A DNA stretch of 38,970 nucleotides, taken from contig PNKB01000027.1 of the NCBI GenBank assembly GCA_013997645.1, positions 1 through 38,970 on the forward strand, given 5' to 3'. The notes beneath the pieces are model-generated. The model had not been told where the DNA came from. It made no database searches and was given only the letters and a program-made list of their open reading frames with translations. Below, one piece after another: positions 30,148 to 37,902 of this stretch (position 1 is the stretch's first letter; the number at the start of each line of letters is the position of its first letter). The position numbers and the translations under genes were made by a program. The stretch comes from Cyanobacteria bacterium PR.3.49. Its GTDB lineage: Bacteria > Cyanobacteriota > Vampirovibrionia > Obscuribacterales > Obscuribacteraceae.

Positions 30148-31827
30148 ATGATGCGCACGGGTATAACAGCTAGAACCGGATTAAAAGCAATCTCATTTTC
30201 ACTGGCGGTATCCTTTGGCGCGGGCGGCATTCTTCTTCCTGTACAGAAGGCATATGCCAAAAATTCGCCCGGCGAGATTATCAAGTACTTCAATCCGATT
30301 CCAGAAAAGAAGCACTATCTGAATGAAGGGCAAGACCGCCTGATCAAAACGAAGAAATTTAAAACCGTAGCAGTGGAAGGCGCACAGCCGGTTTTCAATA
30401 AAGAGATCGGACTTTTCGCGGTCATTCCAACTGAAAAGCTCTCACAAAATCAGGTCATTACCGATGTACTCAGCAAGCCGACCGTAAGCGGCATCTCGGT
30501 GACCATCCCCTGGAAGGTGCTCGAGCCTAAAGAAGACGAATTCAACTGGCAGCCCATCGACAACCTGATCGAATTGCTCAAGCCGTCGGGCAAATCGTTG
30601 ATACTGCGCGTTTCAACCTGCGGTGTAGATGCCGTGCCGGAAGGTTTCCAGACAGCCAAAACTGAGGAAGGCGAGAAAAAGACAACCTTGGAATCCGATA
30701 CTCCCAGCTGGGTATTTTCAGGCGACGTCAAAACAATGGAATACACCGGCAAGGACGGCAAGCAGCATTTGATGCCGATCTTCTGGAACACCAACTACCT
30801 GGCTAAATGGTCGAACTTCATCACCGAGATGGGTGAGAAATACGACAAGAATCCCAATATTCATTCAATCGGCATCACCGGTGGTGGCGTTGCCGGCAGC
30901 ACTCCTGTTGTGCCGGACGTGACAGGAGAGAAAGGAAATTATGCAAAACTCGAACAGGCGCTGATCAAAGATCACGGCATGAGCCAGAGACAATTGGTAG
31001 AGCACTGGAAGTATGTTGCCGACATTTTCCCTAAAGCATTCCCGACTGCCAGACTCAATTTCGATGTTGATGCACCGACCCGCAATCGTGCCGGACAAGA
31101 CACGCTCGATGAAATCTCCGATTATCTAATCTACAGATACGGTCAGCGCGTCTACATCACTCGCCAGAATGTCAACGACGGCAAACACGGATTCGATCAA
31201 TATCGAGTGATTATCAAATTCCATCCTGATACTTTTACCGGCTATCAGTTGACGGACAAGGTTGATGCAGAAGGTCTGGAAAAAATAGCAAAGAACGCAC
31301 CGGTAGACGGCATCAGCTATATCGAGCTGCCTTTGTCCACATTGGAAGCTTCCGACAAAGACGAAGCACTGGCCAAATCACTGGAAGAATTGCGCTCCAA
31401 ACTGGGCTACCAGCTCGTTTCTCAAAAAATCTCCTTTGACGAAAAATTGAAACAAGGCGACAAACTGAAGGCATCATTCGAATTCGTCAACCTGGGAGCG
31501 GCACCACCCATGCGCCCCTCCCGAGAATTCGACAAAGATGTAGCCGGCAGCTACAAAGTGCAAATGGAATTCCGTGATGAAAGCGGCAAACCAATCGCAC
31601 AATCCTTGCACACACCACAGCCGCCGACCAATCAATGGCAAGCCGGCAAGCCGATCAGCTGGTCGGAAGAGCTGAAAATGCCGCCTTTGAAGCCGGGCAA
31701 ATATGGTGTCTACGTTTCGCTTGTAGATGTCGATACGAAGCGCAAACTGCAAATACTCAATGCTCTTACGCAAGGGAAAACGGCAGCGGAATTCGTCATT
31801 CCTGCCGGTGACCTGCGCGTAGAGTAA
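30148..31827 (+). CDS. Exported glycosidase-like protein with DUF4832 domain
   Basis: About 559 residues from ATG 30148 (or the next codon, ATG 30151), preceded by GGAGGG. Residues 1-37 form a signal peptide (KAISFSLAVSFGAGGILLP, cleavage near KAYA). The middle is a TIM-barrel resembling GH42-type enzymes: SGISVTIPWKVLEPKEDEFN and WQPIDNLIELLKPSGKSLILRVST are the first strands and helices. GQRVYITRQNVNDGK fits a later strand. The C-terminal part (about 420-559) matches DUF4832: FEFVNLGAAPPMRPSR and LPPLKPGKY-like MPPLKPGKYGVYVSLVDV, a beta-sandwich. A role in polysaccharide cleavage in the periplasm or outside is likely but the catalytic acids are not assigned. It is followed 23 bases later by a membrane-protein gene, probably in the same operon. 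Confidence 0.82.
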   Translation: MMRTGITARTGLKAISFSLAVSFGAGGILLPVQKAYAKNSPGEIIKYFNPIPEKKHYLNEGQDRLIKTKKFKTVAVEGAQPVFNKEIGLFAVIPTEKLSQNQVITDVLSKPTVSGISVTIPWKVLEPKEDEFNWQPIDNLIELLKPSGKSLILRVSTCGVDAVPEGFQTAKTEEGEKKTTLESDTPSWVFSGDVKTMEYTGKDGKQHLMPIFWNTNYLAKWSNFITEMGEKYDKNPNIHSIGITGGGVAGSTPVVPDVTGEKGNYAKLEQALIKDHGMSQRQLVEHWKYVADIFPKAFPTARLNFDVDAPTRNRAGQDTLDEISDYLIYRYGQRVYITRQNVNDGKHGFDQYRVIIKFHPDTFTGYQLTDKVDAEGLEKIAKNAPVDGISYIELPLSTLEASDKDEALAKSLEELRSKLGYQLVSQKISFDEKLKQGDKLKASFEFVNLGAAPPMRPSREFDKDVAGSYKVQMEFRDESGKPIAQSLHTPQPPTNQWQAGKPISWSEELKMPPLKPGKYGVYVSLVDVDTKRKLQILNALTQGKTAAEFVIPAGDLRVE

Positions 31828-31850
31828 GAAGCAAAAACCAGGTAACTAAA

Positions 31851-32327
31851 ATGAACAAAATCGTAGAAACGGTGCGACTCCTCGCCCTGTCCATTATTTT
31901 TGGCGGCTCTGTTGCCATTGTCTTCGTCGTCATTAATATGGCTCGCGAAGGTCATGCCCTGGGACTGGACAAAGCAACCATCGGCATGACGAATGCTCCG
32001 CTTTTCATTCACTTCAGCAAATTGGCTCTGGGAGCCGCAATAGCATTACTGATTACGGAAGTTGCCGACTTCTTCACCAATCCGGAAAAAAGCAAATGCA
32101 CTTTTGCGCGCTACGGAACCAGCGCTGCCAGCGCGGCTCTGGTTCTCTTCTTTGCGCTTGGATTGACGGCTCCCATGTCCGATCTGTTGCCGAAACTAAA
32201 AACCGATTCCGCCGCTGAAGCTGAATTCTCCAAGTTGCACAAAATCTCGCAGCCTGTTCTCGGTACGGCAATTGCACTTGCGATCGCATCGATCGCCATG
32301 TCAGGAAAGAGAAAAAAAACCGCCTAG
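31851..32327 (+). CDS. DUF4149-like integral membrane protein
   Basis: This 158-residue protein has an ATG with CAGGTAA upstream. Four hydrophobic helices are visible: LLALSIIFGGSVAIVFVVI (about 10-28), LFIHFSKLALGAAIALLI, SAASAALVLFFALGLTAP and VLGTAIALAIASIAMS near the C-terminus. The periplasmic-side motif FSKLHKISQPV before the last helix matches the FxxLHxxS block of the DUF4149/TMEM205 family. Function is unknown. It is 23 bases downstream of the DUF4832 gene. A bidirectional hairpin terminator overlaps its stop codon. Confidence 0.78.
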   Translation: MNKIVETVRLLALSIIFGGSVAIVFVVINMAREGHALGLDKATIGMTNAPLFIHFSKLALGAAIALLITEVADFFTNPEKSKCTFARYGTSAASAALVLFFALGLTAPMSDLLPKLKTDSAAEAEFSKLHKISQPVLGTAIALAIASIAMSGKRKKTA

Positions 32328-32337
32328 TTGCGGTTTT
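32312..32337. terminator. Bidirectional intrinsic terminator
   Basis: AAAACCGC (32316-32323) and GCGGTTTT (32330-32337) form an 8-bp stem with loop CTAGTT. An A8 run precedes it and TTTT ends it, so it can terminate transcription from both sides. It lies between the convergent DUF4149-like and DUF1348 genes and overlaps the stop codon of the former. Confidence 0.75.
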
Positions 32338-32342
32338 CAAAC

Positions 32343-32813
32343 TTAAAAACCAAGATCACTCAATTCAGGATGATCTGCGGGTCTGGGCTTCAATGCATCC
32401 CAGTGATACTGGCGATCTTTTTCGGCAATCGGCAAATCATTTATTGAAGCGTAGCGTTTTTCCATTAGTCCGTTTTCGTCAAACTGCCAATTTTCATTTC
32501 CATATGAACGATACCAGTTGCCGGAATCATCACGCCATTCGTAGGCAAAGCGCACCGCAATTCGATTTCCATCAAAAGCCCACAATTCTTTGATCAATCT
32601 GTAGTCGAGTTCTTTTGCCCACTTTCGCTGTAAGAATGAAACAATTTCCTGACGCCCGCTTATGAATTCGGAGCGGTTTCTCCACTCACTGGACTCGGTA
32701 TATGCCAATGAAACCTTCTCGGGATCGCGGGAATTCCAGGCGTCTTCCGCCATGCGCACTTTCTTTTTTGCACTTTCAAAATCGAAGGGCGGAAGTGGCG
32801 GGCGCGCAGACAT
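32343..32813 (-). CDS. DUF1348 (SnoaL-like, NTF2 fold) family protein
   Basis: This 156-residue cytoplasmic protein is full-length for its family. The ATG has GAGGAGA upstream. Highly conserved DUF1348 blocks are visible: [71 protein letters not shown] and [19 protein letters not shown]. The C-terminal [10 protein letters not shown] is also typical. The fold is a small alpha/beta cone; no reaction is established. High conservation across distant bacteria suggests either a common housekeeping role or lateral spread. It follows a membrane-protein gene 42 bases upstream on the same strand. Confidence 0.92.
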   Translation of the reverse strand: MSARPPLPPFDFESAKKKVRMAEDAWNSRDPEKVSLAYTESSEWRNRSEFISGRQEIVSFLQRKWAKELDYRLIKELWAFDGNRIAVRFAYEWRDDSGNWYRSYGNENWQFDENGLMEKRYASINDLPIAEKDRQYHWDALKPRPADHPELSDLGF

Positions 32814-32855
32814 AATCGATCTCCTCGGTTTCTAAAATTGCTATTCGGCTGATAT

Positions 32856-33794
32856 CTATTTGCGCAAATCACTCACGCGGGCATTCAATCGCACTCTTAC
32901 ATCATTGGCAAAATAGGCGCTCAGAATAGCCCAAAATGGTGCGGACAAAAGCAATACTGCAAATTCAATTACATTGTCGGTAACCGAAAGCCAAATTGGT
33001 GCATTGCTGCTCGCAAATCCTTCCAGACCACCTCGAAGGGTCGCGGTTAGCTCGAAGGCTGTTATCGGGCTGAGCAAGAGAGCTGTTGCCCATACAGCAA
33101 ACTCAATACCGAAAGCAAAAGTAGTTCCTCGCCAGAAAGCGCTTCGCGACAAATTGCATGAGCGACGCCACAGAGAAGCCCAATCATTCGATTCGGTAGC
33201 CAGCACTACTGAAAAACACATGTAGAGAAATTCGCTGAAGAACCAGCAAAAGTACGAAACTGCCGTCAGCACCACAACAATTCCCACCAAAGGCAATGAG
33301 AGTTCGGGAGCCAGGAAAAAACGCACAGGCAAGTGCATTTTCTCGTTATTGCACCAGGCAGCTACGCCGCCGAAGATACAGACCAAAGCAGTGATAAGTT
33401 GAAAGGCGCCAGTCGCGATGCGAGCAATGACGGCTTTCTTTCCCAGTCTGTTTGAAAAAGCGAGTGATGGAATGCAACTGTCTTCAGACAAGAGCACCAT
33501 GCGCTGGAGCGCCAGGCTGCGCTTGACTGTATGGAAGAGGAAGTAAAGCCCGCACAAACCAGCAAATGCGACCACTGCGGCAGTGCCGATCAACTCTTGC
33601 ACAGAAAACGTCGACGGCGGCTCTAAGAGCGAAAACGGCAAATTGCCTACACTCAGAACCAGGCAGGGCAGCCAGAACAAGCTCATGGACAGCTTAAAGG
33701 TTGCGCTATAAGACTTAGCGGCCAGCTTAATGATCGAGAGAATGGACAGGGGCGAGACGGGGGCGGGCGGGAGTGCAAAATTCTGGTACACCAT
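32856..33794 (-). CDS. Hypothetical integral membrane protein (five to seven helices)
   Basis: 312 residues from ATG 33794, which has GAGG nine bases upstream; an in-frame ATG at 33810 and a GTG at 33857 are less supported. Hydrophobic segments include LSMSLFWLPCLVLSVG, LIGTAAVVAFAGLCGLYFLF, GAFQLITALVCIFGGVAAW, LPLVGIVVVLTAVSYFCWFF, TTFAFGIEFAVWATALLL and FAVLLLSAPFWAILSAYF. A conserved-looking polar stretch (LATESNDWASLWRRSCNLSR) before the later helices resembles the YciC/DUF975-like glycerophosphoryl-diester-phosphodiesterase membrane domain pattern. This is only a loose similarity. It is divergent from the HD gene, with which it shares a short upstream region. Confidence 0.75.
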   Translation of the reverse strand: MVYQNFALPPAPVSPLSILSIIKLAAKSYSATFKLSMSLFWLPCLVLSVGNLPFSLLEPPSTFSVQELIGTAAVVAFAGLCGLYFLFHTVKRSLALQRMVLLSEDSCIPSLAFSNRLGKKAVIARIATGAFQLITALVCIFGGVAAWCNNEKMHLPVRFFLAPELSLPLVGIVVVLTAVSYFCWFFSEFLYMCFSVVLATESNDWASLWRRSCNLSRSAFWRGTTFAFGIEFAVWATALLLSPITAFELTATLRGGLEGFASSNAPIWLSVTDNVIEFAVLLLSAPFWAILSAYFANDVRVRLNARVSDLRK

Positions 33795-33839
33795 TAAGAC
33801 TAACCTCATAGATGGCCCATCTACTGGTATATGCCCAGT

Positions 33840-33845
33840 TATAAT
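33840..33845 (+). promoter_or_regulatory. Possible -10 box for the HD-ffh operon
   Basis: TATAAT is a perfect -10 hexamer; the -35 region 17 bases upstream (CCATCT) is poor. Transcription would start near 33852, downstream of the earliest in-frame ATG (33831), which supports a later translation start. Confidence 0.42.
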
Positions 33846-33935
33846 ATGGAGTTGCACGCTGAAAGCGGGCTAATTCTTGTGCAGGGCGCCGATTTCGGTA
33901 TGCCTGCAAGAGTTAAACAGAAACAGGTTTTCAAC

Positions 33936-35300
33936 ATGGCCAATAAGCGGACCTATCTCGACCCGATTCACCAGGACATTGTCCTGGACAGGCGAATTCC
34001 TGCTGAAAGATTGGTCATGGACCTGATTGATACCCGCGAATTCCAGCGCCTGCGCAGAGTTCATCAGTTGGGCGTCTCATTTTTCACATTCCAGGGTGCG
34101 GAAGGCTCGCGTTTTACCCACTCAGTTGGTGTGATGCATGTTGCTTCTCAATTGATCGATATGCTGGCGGAGAAAACACCGTCGATCGAACAGCACCGAC
34201 CGTTGATTCTTGCCTCCGCTCTCCTGCATGACTGCGGTCACGGTCCTTACAGTCATGTCACGGAAAAAATTCTTCACTACGATCATGAAGAGTGGTCGTG
34301 CCGCATTATCAGCGGCGATACAGAGATACGCAGAGTTCTCGATGCATTTGAAGAAGTGCCCGACCTGGCTGAAAAGGTAGTGCGACTTCTCAAAAAACAG
34401 CATCATCCAAAATATCTTTCGCACATCGTTTCCAGTCAGCTCGATTGCGATCGCTTCGATTATTTGCTGCGCGACAGCTACATGACGGGCACTGCCTATG
34501 GGCATCTTGCTCTGCAACGCATACTTCGCTCGATGGAAGTAAACGAAGAAAAAGATCGCATCGAAGTGGTCGGCGAAAAAGGTCAGACCGCTGTCGAAGA
34601 TTATTTATTCGGCCGCTATTCTATGTATGCGCAAGTTTACTACCACCGCAAAAATCTGGCTGCCCGTGCGCATCTAGCTAAGCTGCTCAAACGCGTAAAA
34701 CATTTGATGGAAGCGAAGCACAAGTTTTCTTTCATGGACGATCCGACTGCAAAATGGTTGAACGGTGAAGAGCTTACTGTCGATGAATATCTCTCGCTCG
34801 ACGATATTCAAATGACTTATCACATCAAACGCTGGGTCGAAGATAAAGATCCGGTCTTAAAAGATCTCGCCCGTCGGTTTCTGGATCGTCGCTTATTCAA
34901 GTCAGTCAAAATAATGCCTCCGACTGGCGGCGGAAATGGCAACGGCAAATTTCAAAACTTGATCGAGCAAGTGCAGAATCACACCAAAGAATTGGTGAAG
35001 GCCTACGGCATGGACCCTGATTATTACGTGGCCGTCGAGTCGACAGGCTTCCGTCCTTACGATTACTACCGCCCCGAATCAGTGCATCCCGAAACCAATA
35101 TCGTCATCCGAACAGACACCGGCATCGTCTCGGAATTGTCCGAATTGTCACCGACAATCGGCGCGCTTGTAAGAGGCAATTACGAGTCATTCTGGCTGAT
35201 TTACCCGCCGGAAATCGACGAGAAAGTCTTAGACATCCAAGAACTCGCGCACACCGAAGAAGTGAAAGAGAAGCGCAAAACCAAGAAGAAAAGCAACTAG
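33936..35300 (+). CDS. HD-domain phosphohydrolase (SAMHD1/dGTPase-like)
   Basis: About 454 residues from ATG 33936 (MANKRTYLDPIHQ). In-frame ATGs at 33831 and 33900 are possible, but the first lies upstream of the predicted transcription start. The HD signature is complete: RFTHSVGVMH (H62), ALLHDCGHGPYSH (H98, D99) and SQLDCDRFDYLLRDS (final metal-binding Asp). EFQRLRRVHQLGVSFFTFQG is also typical of SAMHD1/YwfO-like proteins that hydrolyse dNTPs or related nucleotides. The C-terminal third is less conserved and ends in a Lys-rich EKRKTKKKSN tail. The stop is 14 bases before the ffh start, so the two are very likely cotranscribed. Substrate is inferred from family only. Confidence 0.9.
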   Translation: MANKRTYLDPIHQDIVLDRRIPAERLVMDLIDTREFQRLRRVHQLGVSFFTFQGAEGSRFTHSVGVMHVASQLIDMLAEKTPSIEQHRPLILASALLHDCGHGPYSHVTEKILHYDHEEWSCRIISGDTEIRRVLDAFEEVPDLAEKVVRLLKKQHHPKYLSHIVSSQLDCDRFDYLLRDSYMTGTAYGHLALQRILRSMEVNEEKDRIEVVGEKGQTAVEDYLFGRYSMYAQVYYHRKNLAARAHLAKLLKRVKHLMEAKHKFSFMDDPTAKWLNGEELTVDEYLSLDDIQMTYHIKRWVEDKDPVLKDLARRFLDRRLFKSVKIMPPTGGGNGNGKFQNLIEQVQNHTKELVKAYGMDPDYYVAVESTGFRPYDYYRPESVHPETNIVIRTDTGIVSELSELSPTIGALVRGNYESFWLIYPPEIDEKVLDIQELAHTEEVKEKRKTKKKSN

Positions 35301-35314
35301 AGGTGATTTAGACA

Positions 35315-36904
35315 ATGTTTGATCAACTGAGCGATCGATTGAAGAACGCGATGCGCAACCTCGGCGGCGATACAAAGCTGACCGCGGAAAACATCGAAGA
35401 GGCGATCAGCGAAGTAAGACGGGCGCTTTTGGAAGCGGACGTCAGTTTGAAAGTGGTCAAGCTTTTCATCAGTCGCGTCAGGCAGAAAGCGCTGGGCACC
35501 GATGTTTTAGAATCCGTCTCGCCGGCGCAGCAATTCATTAAAGTAGTGCATGATGAGCTCATTGAAATTCTCGGCAGCGACAATGTGCCCATCACCCTGG
35601 AAGGCAAACCGCCTGTCGTCATGCTGCTCGGCTTGCAGGGCGCAGGAAAAACTACTGCTTGCGGAAAGCTCGCCAAGAAACTGAAAGACGAGGGTATGTC
35701 ACCGCTCATGGTGGCTTGCGACGTACAACGACCGGCTGCCATTCTTCAGCTGCAAACTCTGGGAAAACAGATAGATGTGCCTGTTTTTGCCGATCTGGAA
35801 AGCAAGGACGTGCACGAGATTGCCGAGCGAGCATTGGCGCAAGCGCGAGAAAATAATAATTCGCCTGTGATCATCGACACGGCCGGTCGCTTGCAAATCG
35901 ATACGGAATTGATGGCAGAAATCATGATTTTGGATCGCGCTTTTGAGCCGTCCGAGAAGCTCCTGGTCATCGACGCCATGACCGGTCAGGAGTCGGTGAA
36001 TGTAGCGGAAACTTTCAATACTCAATTGGATGTCTCCGGGATCATCATGACTAAAGTCGACGGTGATGCCAGGGGCGGTGCCGCACTCTCGGTCAGAGAA
36101 GTGGTCGGCAAACCGATTAAATACATCAGCACCGGCGAGAAGCTGGACAACCTGGACGCCTTCTATCCAGACCGCATGGCCAGCAGAATTCTCGACATGG
36201 GCGATGTTCTTTCCCTCGTTGAAAAAGCCAAGCAAGTTATCGACGAGAAAGAAGCTGAGAAAGTGGCCATGCAAATGCTGCAAGGCGAATTCACCCTTGA
36301 AATGTTCATCAAGTCTCAGAAGATGATGAAGAAGATGGGCAACATGGGCGACCTCATGAAGATGATGGGCGTGGGCGGCATGTTCGGAATCAACAGCGCC
36401 GATCAAGCCAAGATTGCCGAACACGGCGACAAGATGATGAAGCTGTATGAGACAGCTATTAACTCGATGACTCTGGAAGAGCAGCGCAAACCGGAAATCA
36501 TCAGTATGAGCAGAAGGCGCCGAATCGCAGCCGGCGCCGGTCTCAAAGACTCGGAAGTGGGTCAAATGTTAAATGAGTTTGAACAGATGCGTCAGATGAT
36601 GGGACATTTCAGAAAGATGATGGGCGGGTTCGGCGGCGGTTTTCCGGGTATGCCCGGAGGTCCTCCGAGCGGCACCACTGGCGACCTTCCGAACCTTCCC
36701 AATTTGCCGAATCCGTTTTCCGGTCTTCCGGGAATGGGCGGTGGAGGCCGACCGGGCCTGCCACCAATGCCGGGCGGGCTGCCTGGTGGATTGCCTCCTG
36801 GATTCCCCGGCGGCTTGCCGGGCAGCATGCCCAAGAAGAAGCCCCCGTCTGGCTATCCGGGCGGCGCCGGGGGCGGATACTACAAAAAAAAGAAGAAGAA
36901 ATAA
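35315..36904 (+). CDS. ffh: Signal recognition particle protein Ffh (SRP54) with extended Gly/Pro tail
   Basis: This 529-residue protein starts at an ATG with GAGGTGA upstream. The N domain (1-90, with LTAENIEEAISEVRRALLEADV) is followed by the G domain: GLQGAGKTTACGKLA (106-120), CDVQRPAAILQL, DTAGRLQID, TKVDGDARGGAALS. The methionine-rich M domain (about 325-436) contains SRRRRIAAGAGLKDSEV. It binds 4.5S RNA and signal sequences of nascent membrane proteins and delivers ribosomes to FtsY. Residues 437-529 are an added tail, rich in Gly, Pro and Leu with GLPGG-type repeats and ending in YYKKKKKK. Ffh usually has about 450 residues, so this tail is unusual. rpsP and a KH gene follow, the conserved order. 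Confidence 0.97.
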   Translation: MFDQLSDRLKNAMRNLGGDTKLTAENIEEAISEVRRALLEADVSLKVVKLFISRVRQKALGTDVLESVSPAQQFIKVVHDELIEILGSDNVPITLEGKPPVVMLLGLQGAGKTTACGKLAKKLKDEGMSPLMVACDVQRPAAILQLQTLGKQIDVPVFADLESKDVHEIAERALAQARENNNSPVIIDTAGRLQIDTELMAEIMILDRAFEPSEKLLVIDAMTGQESVNVAETFNTQLDVSGIIMTKVDGDARGGAALSVREVVGKPIKYISTGEKLDNLDAFYPDRMASRILDMGDVLSLVEKAKQVIDEKEAEKVAMQMLQGEFTLEMFIKSQKMMKKMGNMGDLMKMMGVGGMFGINSADQAKIAEHGDKMMKLYETAINSMTLEEQRKPEIISMSRRRRIAAGAGLKDSEVGQMLNEFEQMRQMMGHFRKMMGGFGGGFPGMPGGPPSGTTGDLPNLPNLPNPFSGLPGMGGGGRPGLPPMPGGLPGGLPPGFPGGLPGSMPKKKPPSGYPGGAGGGYYKKKKKK

Positions 36905-36957
36905 GTCAAGTGTTACCGAGTTCTTTGCAATGTCGCAAATATAAGCGCTTGCTATCG

Positions 36958-36984
36958 TTGCGCGAAGAAAGCACCTGCTAGAAT
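36958..36984 (+). promoter_or_regulatory. Possible promoter for rpsP
   Basis: TTGCGC (36958-36963) and TAGAAT (36979-36984) are 15 bases apart, a short spacer. The -10 is good. It would give a leader of about 70 bases before the rpsP GTG at 37059. No terminator separates ffh from rpsP, so read-through is also possible. Confidence 0.38.
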
Positions 36985-37058
36985 ATCCATTCGCATTATT
37001 ATCTAGTTTTGAAATATGAGTTTTCATATATAAAACGAGTTCGCAAAGGAAAATTTCA

Positions 37059-37316
37059 GTGGTAAAGATAAGACTTAAGAGAGTTGGCTCCAAAAAAGCG
37101 CCGCACTATCGAGTCGTTGCAGTAGATGGACGGACCCGTCGTGACGGTAAGCCGTTGGAAGAGCTCGGTTATTACAACCCGCGCTCGAAAGATCTCAAAC
37201 TCGACCAGGAAGCGGTAGACAGATGGATGAAAAACGGGGCCCAGCCAAGCGATACGGTGGCAAGCCTTTTAAGAAAGGCGGCGGCGGCGGCAGGCGCCCC
37301 GGCGGCTACGGCGTAG
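37059..37316 (+). CDS. rpsP: 30S ribosomal protein S16
   Basis: This 85-residue protein starts at a GTG preceded by AAAGGA about ten bases upstream. The typical S16 sequence is complete: [40 protein letters not shown] and [20 protein letters not shown]. The tail is short and Ala-rich ([14 protein letters not shown]). It binds 16S rRNA early in small-subunit assembly. The last 94 bases are also read in another frame as the start of the downstream KH gene. The order ffh-rpsP-KH is conserved in bacteria; rimM and trmD, which commonly follow, are not found here. Confidence 0.97.
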   Translation: MVKIRLKRVGSKKAPHYRVVAVDGRTRRDGKPLEELGYYNPRSKDLKLDQEAVDRWMKNGAQPSDTVASLLRKAAAAAGAPAATA

Positions 37317-37582
37317 GCAGATCATCGGGTCCGCCCAGCAATTCAACTGCGGCTGAAGATTTAGCCGAGTACATCTTGCGCGTGCTTGCACGCGATCCGG
37401 ACGCGCTCCAATTCGACCGAAAGATGATGGGTTCCAGACGTTGCCGTCTGGGTGTCACTTGCGAACCGACCATCACCGGCAGGTTAATCGGCAAAGACGG
37501 TAAGACGATTACCGCCTTGCGCAATCTGGTCAGAGCCGCGGCAAGCCGGCACGGCAAACGGGTAGACATCGAAATTCAGTAG
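37223..37582 (+). CDS. khpA: KH-domain RNA-binding protein (KhpA-like), overlapping rpsP
   Basis: This 119-residue protein has a KH domain in its C-terminal half: [18 protein letters not shown], then [20 protein letters not shown] with the GxxG-type loop GKDG, then [10 protein letters not shown]. KhpA proteins usually have 75-80 residues and consist of the KH domain alone. Here about 45 extra N-terminal residues are basic and Gly-rich ([20 protein letters not shown]). The ATG lies inside rpsP, 94 bases before its stop, with AGGAAG ten bases upstream. I scanned the codons between it and the KH domain: there is no other ATG, GTG or TTG until inside the domain. So the overlap is needed for a complete KH domain. 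It probably binds RNA together with the ribosome-related neighbours. Confidence 0.9.
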   Translation: MDEKRGPAKRYGGKPFKKGGGGGRRPGGYGVGRSSGPPSNSTAAEDLAEYILRVLARDPDALQFDRKMMGSRRCRLGVTCEPTITGRLIGKDGKTITALRNLVRAAASRHGKRVDIEIQ

Positions 37583-37589
37583 CTCGCAC

Positions 37590-37886
37590 ATGAGCCCGAC
37601 TTCAGAACAAGAAAAGCAATCTGAAGCGCTTTTGGCAACGCTTATAGAGAAGAACATCATCACCGCAGCGCAAGCTGAGGTAGTTAGATACGATTGCAGT
37701 TCCATGGGCGTGCCCAGCTGGGAATCGCTTACCGTGCGCGGTTGGGTGGCTCAAGAAGTTCTGGTGGAAGAAGCGCCGTGGTTGGGCAAATCGCTCGATG
37801 AAGACCAGGTCAAAGCGACCGACAGATCTGTATACGAACAAAATCTCAGGCGCTACGAGAGCTTGATGCGCGAGATCTTGGAATGA
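37590..37886 (+). CDS. Small hypothetical protein after the KH gene
   Basis: This 98-residue protein starts at an ATG eight bases past the KH gene stop, so it is probably the last gene of the ffh-rpsP-KH operon, at the place usually taken by rimM. It is acidic and helical (EQEKQSEALLATLIEKNIIT and then AAQAEVVRYD). The pattern LIEKNIITAAQAEVV...WESLTVRGWVAQEVLVEE faintly resembles the N-terminal helical domain of GspE/PilB-type ATPases (MshEN). This is a weak similarity. I recognise no family with confidence. It converges with the glycosyltransferase gene, 16 bases away. Confidence 0.7.
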   Translation: MSPTSEQEKQSEALLATLIEKNIITAAQAEVVRYDCSSMGVPSWESLTVRGWVAQEVLVEEAPWLGKSLDEDQVKATDRSVYEQNLRRYESLMREILE

Positions 37887-37902
37887 CAGATAGAGCTTAG
37901 AA

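Noticed and set aside
35699-36565. A 288-codon minus-strand frame inside ffh
   Set aside because: Antisense to the conserved Ffh G and M domains, His/Leu-rich, no ribosome site and no recognised domain.
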